64,000 bases of DNA from Corynebacterium tuberculostearicum SK141 (lineage in GTDB: Bacteria > Actinomycetota > Actinomycetes > Mycobacteriales > Mycobacteriaceae), in NCBI RefSeq assembly GCF_000175635.1, contig NZ_ACVP01000032.1, forward strand, positions 1 to 64,000, read 5' to 3'. Below the pieces are notes generated by a model, which had not been told where the DNA came from, made no database searches, and was given only the letters and a program-made list of their open reading frames with translations. Positions 25,941 through 33,344 of the stretch are shown piece by piece; position 1 is the stretch's first letter; each line of letters opens with the position of its first letter. The translations under genes were made by a program, and so were the position numbers.

Positions 25941-27323
25941 GTGAACAATCTTGAAGGCACCGTCTCCCACGCGGGCTCCGCTAAGCAACGCTTGCTGGAG
26001 CAGAGTGCTCGTATCCTGGCCAAGGGTGGGCGCGACGCTTTACAGGTTTGTGCTGTCGCGGAACAAATCGATGTGCCAGTCGATGAAGCTAAGTCCTTTT
26101 TTGAAGACGACCACGACCTTTATATTCAAACCAGCCGGTTCTTGGACGAGCGTCTCCGAGTAGCTGCCTACGAGGCACTCGATAAATTGCCGGATGGTGT
26201 GACCGCGATTCAGAAACTTCGCGAGTCTGCCAAGGCTTACTTCAACTTAGCTGTTGATAATCCCACCTACTTCGCCGCTTATAACAACTGCGAGACGGCA
26301 ACGAGTTTTCCCAACTTTGAGGAAGGCATCGAAGAGGCGAAAAGCTTTGATGCCTTTCCGCCCACTTTCCGCTGGATGCTTGAACAGATGCGGGAAGCAG
26401 CCATTGCAGCACGCGGCGATTTTGATCACCGTTTGGTAGTGACCCAAGCTCTTACTTTTTTGTCTGAGTTGCAAGGTATCACCCACTTAGCCACGTTCGG
26501 CATTATGCGGCATCTTTCGCCGACGGCGAAGAAGCAGACCTTTAATGCTTGCATTGAGACTTTGTTCTCTGGTTTGGAAGTTAGCTTGCGTGACGGGGAG
26601 ATTGCGCCCTTTGAACCGCGAGCACTCGTTGGCGATCCAGCGGAACCGTTTACTACAGCAGCGAAGGACATGCCAAAGTCTACGATTGAGGAAAAGCGCG
26701 CAGCCGTCTTCCGTGGTGCGGCCGAAGAGATTGTCTATAACGGTCTTCCTAGCTTGCATCTCGGCTCTGCTGCCGCACGAGCAGGCGTAGATTTGGCAGA
26801 TGCGGAGCATCTTTTCGACGGTAATTCTCACCTGCTGCGTTCTTTGGAAGAATCTTTGGATGAAGCCAATACGCTAGCAATCATGCGCCAGAACCAGGCC
26901 GTGCCAGAAGGTTCTCACGGACTGGATTATATTAAGGCAACCGGCTTTGGTTATTTGGAGTATGCGCTGGAAGATCCCGTCGGCTTTGTTGCCCTCATTG
27001 AGGTCTCTAGCCGCTCGATCGTCCCCGTTTCTTTCGACGAGACCGGCGATACTGAGCAACCATTTGATATGGGCAAGGCATTTACCTTCATCATGAATTT
27101 GGTGCGCGATGCCATTGCTGAGTCGAATGGACCACGTTCGCCGTGGATTCTTTTTACCCAGATTGCAGCTTTGTGGGCTTCTATCCACGGCCTTTCGCAG
27201 CTAAGTACCGTAGGTGCGTTGCGCTATCACTCGGCCAATTTTTACTTTGGCCTAGCTTCTAAGGTGATGGACATACTCCTTCAGGGCATGGTTAATGTAC
27301 TTGAGCTTAAAAAGCCCGATTAA
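25941..27323 (+). CDS. Fused double TetR-like regulator, single-chain pseudodimer (460 aa)
   Basis: The protein is an internal duplication. Half 1 (about 14-225) has a TetR-type helix-turn-helix (LQVCAVAEQIDVPVDEAKSF, 34-53) and a ligand domain ending in SELQGITHLATFGIMRHLS. Half 2 (about 250-455) repeats this with SLHLGSAAARAGVDLADAEH (271-290) and WASIHGLSQLSTVGALRYHS. Ordinary TetR proteins are about 200 aa and dimerise; here one chain contains both protomers. GTG 25941 is preferred: AGGA lies 9-10 bp upstream, while an earlier in-frame start would precede the -10 box. The ligand and targets are unknown. Confidence 0.78.
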   Translation: MNNLEGTVSHAGSAKQRLLEQSARILAKGGRDALQVCAVAEQIDVPVDEAKSFFEDDHDLYIQTSRFLDERLRVAAYEALDKLPDGVTAIQKLRESAKAYFNLAVDNPTYFAAYNNCETATSFPNFEEGIEEAKSFDAFPPTFRWMLEQMREAAIAARGDFDHRLVVTQALTFLSELQGITHLATFGIMRHLSPTAKKQTFNACIETLFSGLEVSLRDGEIAPFEPRALVGDPAEPFTTAAKDMPKSTIEEKRAAVFRGAAEEIVYNGLPSLHLGSAAARAGVDLADAEHLFDGNSHLLRSLEESLDEANTLAIMRQNQAVPEGSHGLDYIKATGFGYLEYALEDPVGFVALIEVSSRSIVPVSFDETGDTEQPFDMGKAFTFIMNLVRDAIAESNGPRSPWILFTQIAALWASIHGLSQLSTVGALRYHSANFYFGLASKVMDILLQGMVNVLELKKPD

Positions 27324-27369
27324 GCATCCACAAGCAGCAAGGGGATTTCGGCACTGGGCGTCGCGTTTT

Positions 27370-27978
27370 CTAAATCCATCCTTGCGTCTGCGCTATGGTT
27401 GCTGCCTCAAAGCGATTTCCAGCCGCAGTTTTGGCGATGAGCGAAGATATAATATTGCGCACCGTTCCATTGCTCAGGTGGATCTTGCGGGCGATCTGGT
27501 GAGTGCTACTACCTTTCAAGGCGAGAAGTGCGACTTCTTGTTCGCGTGCGTTCAGTGGATTTTCCCGAATGAAAATGGTCTCTTGGGCGAGTGCTGGGTC
27601 AATGACCTTAAGCCCGGAGTGCACCCGCCGAATGTCTTCGGCTAGTTTTTCTGGCGGGGTATCTTTGACTACGAACCCGGAAACCCCGGTCTCCAGCGCC
27701 CGTTTCACGTAGCCACCGCGGCCGAAGGTAGTGACTATGAGGCTGCGGCAGCCCGTGCCTTGCAGCTCAACGGCGGCATCTAGCCCGTTCTTGCCGGGCA
27801 TTTCAATATCCAGCAGAGCAACATCGACGCTATGCTTGGCGACGAGCCCCGCAACCTCCACACCCGTTGCGCACTGTGCTACAACGCTAATGTCTGGCTC
27901 TGTTTCCAAGAGAGCAACTAGCGCCCCTCGCACCAATGATTGATCCTCAGCAATGAGAACTCGAATGGTTTCAGGCAT
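27370..27978 (-). CDS. NarL/LuxR-family response regulator (202 aa)
   Basis: The receiver domain covers residues 5-120: acidic pocket Glu11/Asp12, phospho-acceptor Asp57 in ALLDIEMPGKNG, Thr in TTFGRGG and Lys in VVKDTPP. The LuxR helix-turn-helix is at about 138-196 (LNAREQEVALLALKGSSTHQIARKIHLSNGTVRN, described by position rather than in full). It overlaps the histidine kinase gene by 8 bp and is the last gene of the ABC/two-component operon. The heptamer array at 30914-30943 is its most likely target. Confidence 0.92.
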   Translation of the reverse strand: MPETIRVLIAEDQSLVRGALVALLETEPDISVVAQCATGVEVAGLVAKHSVDVALLDIEMPGKNGLDAAVELQGTGCRSLIVTTFGRGGYVKRALETGVSGFVVKDTPPEKLAEDIRRVHSGLKVIDPALAQETIFIRENPLNAREQEVALLALKGSSTHQIARKIHLSNGTVRNIISSLIAKTAAGNRFEAATIAQTQGWI

Positions 27979-29116
27979 CGCCTACACCTCCGTCGGTGTT
28001 AAGAGGAAGAAAGTCGTTGTCTCCGTCCATAGTAACCAAGGCGAGCGTGCAGTCATTGCGGCGCGCAAAAAGCAGCTGCCCGCCAGCTTTTGTCACGCGG
28101 TTGCGCAGACCACTAAGCCCTCCTTGGGGACGGAACAGGCTTTCTTCTGCACCGAATCCGCAGCCATCGTCTGCTACCTGCAGTTGGTGGTCTGTCACTT
28201 GGACCCAGCAATGGGTGGCACCGGAGTGCCGGACCACGTTGGTGGTCAATTCGCGCAGAGCCCAGGAAAATTCGGCGTCATAAAGACCAGCGGCCTTGGT
28301 AGCCGAAGGCAAATAGGGCGCAATACCCGCGGTTTCGAGCGCCCTCCGGGCGGCGTGGATTTCGCCTTCAAAAGTGGGCATGCGCATCCGAGTCACTGTG
28401 GAGCGGACTTCCGCCAGACCTCGGCGAGAAAGCTCACTTACCTCTTGCAGTTCCTGCCTTGCCCGCTGTGGATCCGTATCTATTAGCCGGCGCGCCAGCT
28501 CGGACTTAAGATTAATCACGGTAAGAGAGTGCCCCAAGAGATCGTGAACATCGGTAGCAATATCCTCGCGCTGGCGTGCCAGCTCCAATCGGCGTTCTAG
28601 CTTTGCGCGACTATCTTGACGCTGGGAAAAGGTGCCGAGCAGCACTAAAAATATTGGCCAAGCGAAAAGGACGATGAGGACCCAGCCGATATTTTTGGGC
28701 GTAAGGTACCAAGTGGCAGCAGCCACCACCGCCCCTGTAAGAAGGGTGAACGCTAAGCTGTGGCGCAAAGGAAGGTTAAAGCCGAGCAATGCCGCCAAGT
28801 ACGGCGCAAAAATGACGGCAATGCTCCCGAAGAAGACAGTCGACAATACCGCGATGGCTGCAAGTGCAAACCAATACAGCCCGATTCGCTGCTCTACCCG
28901 CCATCCGCGGGGGTAGTAGCCTCCAGCGCCGAAAGCGAAGAAATAGACAAGACCGAACACTAGAGCGCACGAAAGGGCCCCGATTTGATTAGTAAGGGTC
29001 ATCCCCGGCGCGGCAAAAGTGGTCCCCAGTCCAGGAATGAGAAAGACTAACCACACACTGGCAAAAAGCGCACTTTTGAGGCTGAACCCGCGGAATGGCT
29101 CTCGGAGAGATGACAT
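27971..29116 (-). CDS. Sensor histidine kinase, HisKA_3 family (381 aa)
   Basis: Five or six N-terminal transmembrane helices precede a dimerisation and phosphoacceptor helix, DVHDLLGHSLTVINLKSELA, whose first His is the expected phosphorylation site. A HATPase_c domain follows with ELTTNVVRHSGATH (N box) and VADDGCGFG (G1 box). There is almost no extracytoplasmic domain, as in intramembrane-sensing kinases of the LiaS type. ATG 29116 overlaps the permease stop (TGATG), which favours it over an upstream ATG at 29206. It probably senses envelope stress or the state of the neighbouring ABC exporter. Confidence 0.9.
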   Translation of the reverse strand: MSSLREPFRGFSLKSALFASVWLVFLIPGLGTTFAAPGMTLTNQIGALSCALVFGLVYFFAFGAGGYYPRGWRVEQRIGLYWFALAAIAVLSTVFFGSIAVIFAPYLAALLGFNLPLRHSLAFTLLTGAVVAAATWYLTPKNIGWVLIVLFAWPIFLVLLGTFSQRQDSRAKLERRLELARQREDIATDVHDLLGHSLTVINLKSELARRLIDTDPQRARQELQEVSELSRRGLAEVRSTVTRMRMPTFEGEIHAARRALETAGIAPYLPSATKAAGLYDAEFSWALRELTTNVVRHSGATHCWVQVTDHQLQVADDGCGFGAEESLFRPQGGLSGLRNRVTKAGGQLLFARRNDCTLALVTMDGDNDFLPLNTDGGVGDA

Positions 29117-29907
29117 CAGCGCCGAGCTTTGTCGCGGGAGCGTAGCAGGAGGCACGCGGTCAGGAAGATTGTCGTCCATACCGCGAAGTTTAGCCACGCC
29201 ATCCACAACGGGTGCGTAATCGTGCCTTCATCCCCGTTGAGGAACTGGCTTCCTTCTGCCAGAGGCCACTGGGCTAGTACAACTGGACCGAAAAGGGGAG
29301 TGAAGCGGCCCCACTCCATTAGCGGCTTGGTCAGCGGTGTGAACACATTCGCCGCGAAAAGAAAAAGAACAACAGACGTCGAGGCGATTGCGACGGAGTT
29401 GTCGGTGGGCAACGCCATTGCCCACACCAAGCCATAAAAGCCCAAGGGAATGGAAACTAGGAGGCAGGAAATGAAGCTTAAGATCCACTGGTGTGGCTGC
29501 ATTTCCGCATGTGTAGCGGCGCCAGTCAAATATACTGCCGTAATGGGTAGCAGGGCTTGAAAGCCGATGGATATGAGGTTTGCCCACAGCAGCTGGCGTG
29601 AGCGTAATGGAGTAAGCGCTAGTTGGCGTGCCCACCCAGTCTTGGCATCGGTGACGGCGGAGCCGGCGGCTGCAACGGAACCGGCGACGCCACCGTAGAG
29701 AGCCATACTGATCATTTCTAAGGCAGCAAAATTTCCTTCTTTAAAGGGGGTATCGCCAAAGTCCATCATGGCGCCGAAGAGGAGATAGAAAAGCACCGGC
29801 AAAATGGTGCTGAAAAATATCGGAGTGAAGTTTCGACGCAGGCGCAGCAGGTTATGGGCAGCAAACCGCAGGGTTCGTGCAGTGGTGGTTGCAGATTTTA
29901 TCGTCAT
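29116..29907 (-). CDS. ABC-2 type exporter permease (263 aa)
   Basis: An ABC-2 membrane protein with about six helices: FFSTILPVLFYLLFGAM near residue 35, then several more, ending FAVWTTIFLTACLLLRSRDK. The conserved AGSAVTDAKTGWARQLALTP segment (about 85-104) is typical of drug/lipid exporters of the DrrB/YadH group. AAGGA lies 8 bp before ATG 29907, which is preferred to an upstream start at 29925. It pairs with the ATPase encoded just upstream and is coupled to the kinase gene. The substrate is unknown. Confidence 0.88.
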   Translation of the reverse strand: MTIKSATTTARTLRFAAHNLLRLRRNFTPIFFSTILPVLFYLLFGAMMDFGDTPFKEGNFAALEMISMALYGGVAGSVAAAGSAVTDAKTGWARQLALTPLRSRQLLWANLISIGFQALLPITAVYLTGAATHAEMQPHQWILSFISCLLVSIPLGFYGLVWAMALPTDNSVAIASTSVVLFLFAANVFTPLTKPLMEWGRFTPLFGPVVLAQWPLAEGSQFLNGDEGTITHPLWMAWLNFAVWTTIFLTACLLLRSRDKARR

Positions 29908-29946
29908 GGGAGATTCCTTGTGCAAAGGTTTACTGGAAGTGGCTGG

Positions 29947-30870
29947 TTAAGGTTGGGGCGCAGTCATCGTTAAAAATGCGTCCTCTAAGGAGCGATTCCG
30001 AATTGTGATGTTGCGCGCCGAGGTGTGGTTAAGGAGGTATCTTGCAAGCGCATCAGAGTCACTGGTTACCATGCGGGCGTAGTCGCCAGACTGGGAAATC
30101 TCGGTAGAAATCGGTAGCTCGTCTGTAGAGGGGACTGGCCCTGCGAACTTCGCCTCGACAATGCGCTGGGCCGACTGCTCGCGAAAATCCTGGGCGCTCG
30201 CATCCGCACATAGTTTGCCTTCATGAAGGAGAATAATCCTTTGCGCAAAATTGTCCGCCTCCTCCAGATAGTGGGTGGCAAAGACAATAGTTCGTCCCAA
30301 CTCTGCCTGGCGGCGCATGGTGGTCCAGAACTCGTGGCGAGCATTAGCATCCATTCCTACAGTGGGCTCATCGAGCAAGAGAACGTGGGGATTGCCTAAA
30401 AGCGCGAGCGCGAATCGCACACGCTGTTGCTCGCCGCCAGAACATTTGCCCACCTTTCGGTGAAGGATCCGTGTGAGGTCGGCTTGTGCGGCTATATCCC
30501 CGACTGGCAGGGGATGTGGAAAGGTGGCGGACATCATCTGCAGGGTGTCCAGGACTGTGAGCTCGGATAGGAGGCCGCCGGTTTGCAATACGGCGCCGAT
30601 CTCCGAGCCTTGTACGGCAGCTCGCGGCGTGCGGTTAAGGACTGAAATGCTGCCTGTGGTGGGGGTGGTGAGGCCAAGGATGAGGTCAAAGAGGGTGGTT
30701 TTGCCGGCACCATTGGTGCCTAAAAGTCCTACGATTTCGCCCTGGGAGATACTAAATGAAACCTCGCTCAGCGCACGGACCGGCTCTGAGCCTCTCGTGG
30801 TGAAAGTTTTACTGACTCCGGAAACTTTTATGGCTGGCGTGTGTTTCGCCCTAAGGTCTGTCGTGCTCAT
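29947..30870 (-). CDS. ABC exporter ATP-binding protein (307 aa)
   Basis: Walker A GTNGAGKTT (51-59), Q-loop GAVLQTGGLLSELT (92-105), signature CSGGEQQ (143-149) and Walker B LLLDEPT (164-170) are all intact, followed by the switch His in ATHYLEEAD. A C-terminal extension of about 80 residues is typical of DrrA-like exporters. It is the first gene of the ATPase-permease-kinase-regulator operon. The start codon lies inside a small palindrome (ATACCT-AAA-AGGTAT on the plus strand, 30869-30883), and no good ribosome binding site is visible. Confidence 0.92.
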   Translation of the reverse strand: MSTTDLRAKHTPAIKVSGVSKTFTTRGSEPVRALSEVSFSISQGEIVGLLGTNGAGKTTLFDLILGLTTPTTGSISVLNRTPRAAVQGSEIGAVLQTGGLLSELTVLDTLQMMSATFPHPLPVGDIAAQADLTRILHRKVGKCSGGEQQRVRFALALLGNPHVLLLDEPTVGMDANARHEFWTTMRRQAELGRTIVFATHYLEEADNFAQRIILLHEGKLCADASAQDFREQSAQRIVEAKFAGPVPSTDELPISTEISQSGDYARMVTSDSDALARYLLNHTSARNITIRNRSLEDAFLTMTAPQP

Positions 30871-30913
30871 ACCTAAAAGGTATTCGGGGCCAGCCAGAAT
30901 GGTGAATAGGATC

Positions 30914-30943
30914 TGTCATGAAATTTTCATGACAAGTGTCATG
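30914..30943. promoter_or_regulatory. Array of three inverted heptamers (TGTCATG), probable response-regulator operator
   Basis: TGTCATG (30914-30920), CATGACA (30928-30934) and TGTCATG (30937-30943) lie in 30 bp. The last two form a perfect inverted pair separated by 2 bp (7-2-7), the classic spacing for NarL-type response regulators. The first two form 10-bp arms (TGTCATGAAA/TTTCATGACA) around a single T. The array lies between the divergent starts of the ABC ATPase (30870) and the CadD-like gene (30962). Confidence 0.6.
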
Positions 30944-30961
30944 GCGCGATAGGCTGGGTGA

Positions 30962-31534
30962 GTGCTTACTACTCTCGCAGCGGCCGCTGGGCTATTTGTG
31001 GCCACCAATATCGATGACATTATAGTTCTATCCCTCTTTTTCGCCCGCGGTGCTGGGCGCAAGGGCACAACTGCCGCGATACTGATGGGCCAGTATCTCG
31101 GTTTCCTTGGCATACTGGTGGCCTCTTCCGTTGTCGGATTGGGCTTCAACGCCGTTATACCGACCGATCTCATTCGCTACTTTGGCCTCATCCCGTTGTT
31201 GCTGGGCCTGTGGGCGGCGTGGCAAACATTCCGAGGTGAGGATGACGATGAGGATATTTCCGGCAAAAAGCTGAGCACGCTGGCGGTCGCCGGAGTCACT
31301 TTTGCCAATGGAGGGGACAATATCGGCGTATACGTGCCCGTTTTTACTACCTCTACGCCGGCCGAAGTAGCAGTTTATTGTGCCGTCTTTCTTGCGCTTG
31401 TAGCCCCACTTGTTTTGGCGGCGCGGTTTGTGGCAACTCGGCCAGGAATCGCCGAAGCGCTGGAGAAGTGGGAGAGTGTGCTCTTTCCCGTGGTGCTCAT
31501 TGCGCTGGGAATCGCGATTTTGTTTGCAGTATAA
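30962..31534 (+). CDS. CadD-like cadmium resistance/transport family membrane protein (190 aa)
   Basis: The N-terminus LAAAAGLFVATNIDDIIVLSLFFARG is the signature of the CadD family (NIDD motif at residues 16-19). About six hydrophobic helices follow, with GVTFANGGDNIGVYVPVF repeating the Asn-Asp theme around residue 105. The founding members confer cadmium tolerance, but many homologues are untested. GTG 30962 is used. The gene is divergent from the ABC/two-component operon and shares its regulatory interval; a strong terminator follows. Confidence 0.85.
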   Translation: MLTTLAAAAGLFVATNIDDIIVLSLFFARGAGRKGTTAAILMGQYLGFLGILVASSVVGLGFNAVIPTDLIRYFGLIPLLLGLWAAWQTFRGEDDDEDISGKKLSTLAVAGVTFANGGDNIGVYVPVFTTSTPAEVAVYCAVFLALVAPLVLAARFVATRPGIAEALEKWESVLFPVVLIALGIAILFAV

Positions 31535-31538
31535 GAAA

Positions 31539-31570
31539 AGCCAGCACCGTGTAGGTGCTGGCTGCTTTTT
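31539..31570 (+). terminator. Rho-independent terminator after the CadD-like gene
   Basis: AGCCAGCACC (31539-31548) pairs perfectly with GGTGCTGGCT (31554-31563) around the loop GTGTA and is followed by GCTTTTT. It also separates the gene from the convergent tRNA. Confidence 0.9.
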
Positions 31571-31571
31571 G

Positions 31572-31645
31572 TCGGGCTAACAGGATTTGAACCTGCGACC
31601 CCTACACCCCCAGTGTAGTGCGCTACCAAACTGCGCCATAGCCCG
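31572..31645 (-). tRNA. tRNA-Pro (anticodon GGG)
   Basis: Read on the minus strand, the acceptor arms CGGGCTA and TAGCCCG pair. The D arm is GCGC...GCGC, the anticodon arm is CTACA-CTGGGGG-TGTAG with anticodon GGG, and the T arm is GCAGG-TTCAAAT-CCTGT. The discriminator base is A and the CCA end is not encoded. The length is 74 nt. Confidence 0.95.
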
Positions 31646-31716
31646 CCGTCGCACTGTGCGACTCATCTAGATTACATCAGTAGGATTCTACTGTGAAATT
31701 TGGTGTGTAACCTGCG

Positions 31717-32106
31717 TTAAAGCTCGTCGGTGGAATACACCCACGTACCGTCGAAGCGGCGGAACGAGGAACGTTCGCGCTGCGAACCGACAGCTGCTCC
31801 CTTATAAAACGCCTCAAATTCCACCACGCCGGAACTATCCATAAGGCCGCCGCCTTGGGTATCTAGGATATCGAGGCGGTAGAACCTAATGGGGGAATCT
31901 GCCAAGTCGAGGGCCTCAGGTCGAGTGACAGGATCCCACGTGCGCAGCAAGTACTCCTCGTCGCCGGTAACAAAAGCGCTAAACCGGGAGCGCATGAGCG
32001 CTTCTGCGGTGGGCGCATTGCTACCGGCATGGTACTTGCCGCAGCACTCGCCGTAGGAAAGGCCGGTGCCACAAGGACAGCGGCGCGAGGAATCATAAGC
32101 AGGCAT
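31717..32106 (-). CDS. YchJ-family SEC-C motif protein (129 aa)
   Basis: The N-terminal zinc-binding SEC-C motif is CPCGTGLSYGECCGKYH (residues 10-26), followed by the typical APTAEALMRSRFSAFVTGDEEYLL segment and an NTF2-like C-terminal half. The function of the family is unknown. The ATG overlaps the stop of the upstream hydrolase-OsmC gene by one base (TAATG), so the two are translationally coupled. Confidence 0.9.
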   Translation of the reverse strand: MPAYDSSRRCPCGTGLSYGECCGKYHAGSNAPTAEALMRSRFSAFVTGDEEYLLRTWDPVTRPEALDLADSPIRFYRLDILDTQGGGLMDSSGVVEFEAFYKGAAVGSQRERSSFRRFDGTWVYSTDEL

Positions 32107-33257
32107 TAGTGTGCGTCCACGATGGTGACGTTGCCTAACATGCGCTCGACATCAGTATCCTTCGCGGCAGAGTGCAAAATTGATACCTCTTCCGCTGAGA
32201 GATTACCGGCGAGTTCGATACGGCGCTCGAAGCTGGCAGGGCCGGTTTGGGTGATGCTCACATGGACGTCGTCAAGCGCGAGCTTTTTGCCAGCCTCCTT
32301 GATAGCTTGGGTCGACGCCGTGGCGAGGGCGGACATAAGAAGACCCTCGGCGGTAAACCCCTTGCCCTTGCCGCCGTTCTTTTTAGTGCGGTCAGCGCTA
32401 AGGCTATGGTCATTGTGGCGCACGACCACGCCGAATTTGGTGCCGGTGGCCGGCTGCGCAACGGCGGCGTCGGTACCTACTTCTTCCGGCGTGTAATCGG
32501 CAACGATAAACTGCTCGGCCCACGCCCCAATGAGATCCGCTGCACGCGCGGCCGTACCTTGCTTGGTGAGCAGGTGGTCGGCCTTGTCGAGGGAGACCAA
32601 GGACTTGGGGTAGCGCGTGAGGAGGAAGATATTCTGCGCATTATCGATACCCACGGTTTGGTCGATGGGAGAGTGCAACACCATCAAGGGCTTGCGTAGC
32701 TTAGGCAGATATTCCTCGGGATTGGTATCTGCCAAGTCCTCCAAGAACTTGCGGGAGATGATGAGCCCGCGGCCGCCGAGGACGACTTCTACTTCACCAT
32801 TGGCGTCGACCTCGCCAATCTTATCCGCGTAGTGAAGCACGGAGTGGGCTGGATCAAACGGGGCGCCGAGGGTAGCTACCGCTTTGAGGGACTTCATGGT
32901 CGTAGCTGCCTTCAAAGCGGCGGCTCCGCCCAGCGAGTGGCCCATGAGCAATTGTGGGGCAGAGTAGTTCTCCGTCAGCCAGGCGGCAGCGGCATGAATA
33001 TCTTCAACGTTCTGGCTAAAAGTAGTATCGCCAAATTCACCGGCGGACTGGCCAAGGCCGGGAAAATCGAAACGCAAAGTGGCGATGCCGAACTCGGTGA
33101 GCTGCTTCGCGGTGCGGGCAGCACCGGGAGTATGGCGGGAGCCGGCGAAGCAATGGGCAAAGATGGCATAGGCGATCGGAGGAGAATCCGGGAAGTCGAT
33201 GGTTCCAGCCATCTCAGTACCCCGGCTCGAAGGCAGCTTTACATTGACGGATTGCAT
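32106..33257 (-). CDS. Alpha/beta-hydrolase fused to an OsmC-like domain that lacks both cysteines (383 aa)
   Basis: The hydrolase domain (about 1-260) has AHCFAGSR (oxyanion region), the nucleophile in MGHSLGG (Ser near 110), Asp in LHSPIDQTV and His in KADHLL. The C-terminal domain (about 280-383, FGVVVRHNDHSLSADRTKKN) is OsmC/Ohr-like. The two redox Cys of OsmC are not there: the segments where they belong read LMSALATAST and LHSAAKDTDVE. Peroxidase activity is therefore unlikely. ATG 33257 is chosen because the hydrolase fold begins just after it. YchJ is translationally coupled downstream. Confidence 0.86.
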   Translation of the reverse strand: MQSVNVKLPSSRGTEMAGTIDFPDSPPIAYAIFAHCFAGSRHTPGAARTAKQLTEFGIATLRFDFPGLGQSAGEFGDTTFSQNVEDIHAAAAWLTENYSAPQLLMGHSLGGAAALKAATTMKSLKAVATLGAPFDPAHSVLHYADKIGEVDANGEVEVVLGGRGLIISRKFLEDLADTNPEEYLPKLRKPLMVLHSPIDQTVGIDNAQNIFLLTRYPKSLVSLDKADHLLTKQGTAARAADLIGAWAEQFIVADYTPEEVGTDAAVAQPATGTKFGVVVRHNDHSLSADRTKKNGGKGKGFTAEGLLMSALATASTQAIKEAGKKLALDDVHVSITQTGPASFERRIELAGNLSAEEVSILHSAAKDTDVERMLGNVTIVDAH

Positions 33258-33344
33258 GAGAACTAGAATAACGGGCCTCTTTCCCGCAATCCATACGAGG
33301 TTGACTACAGTCGATAGGAGCAATCCATTTAAGGAGGATGAGTC

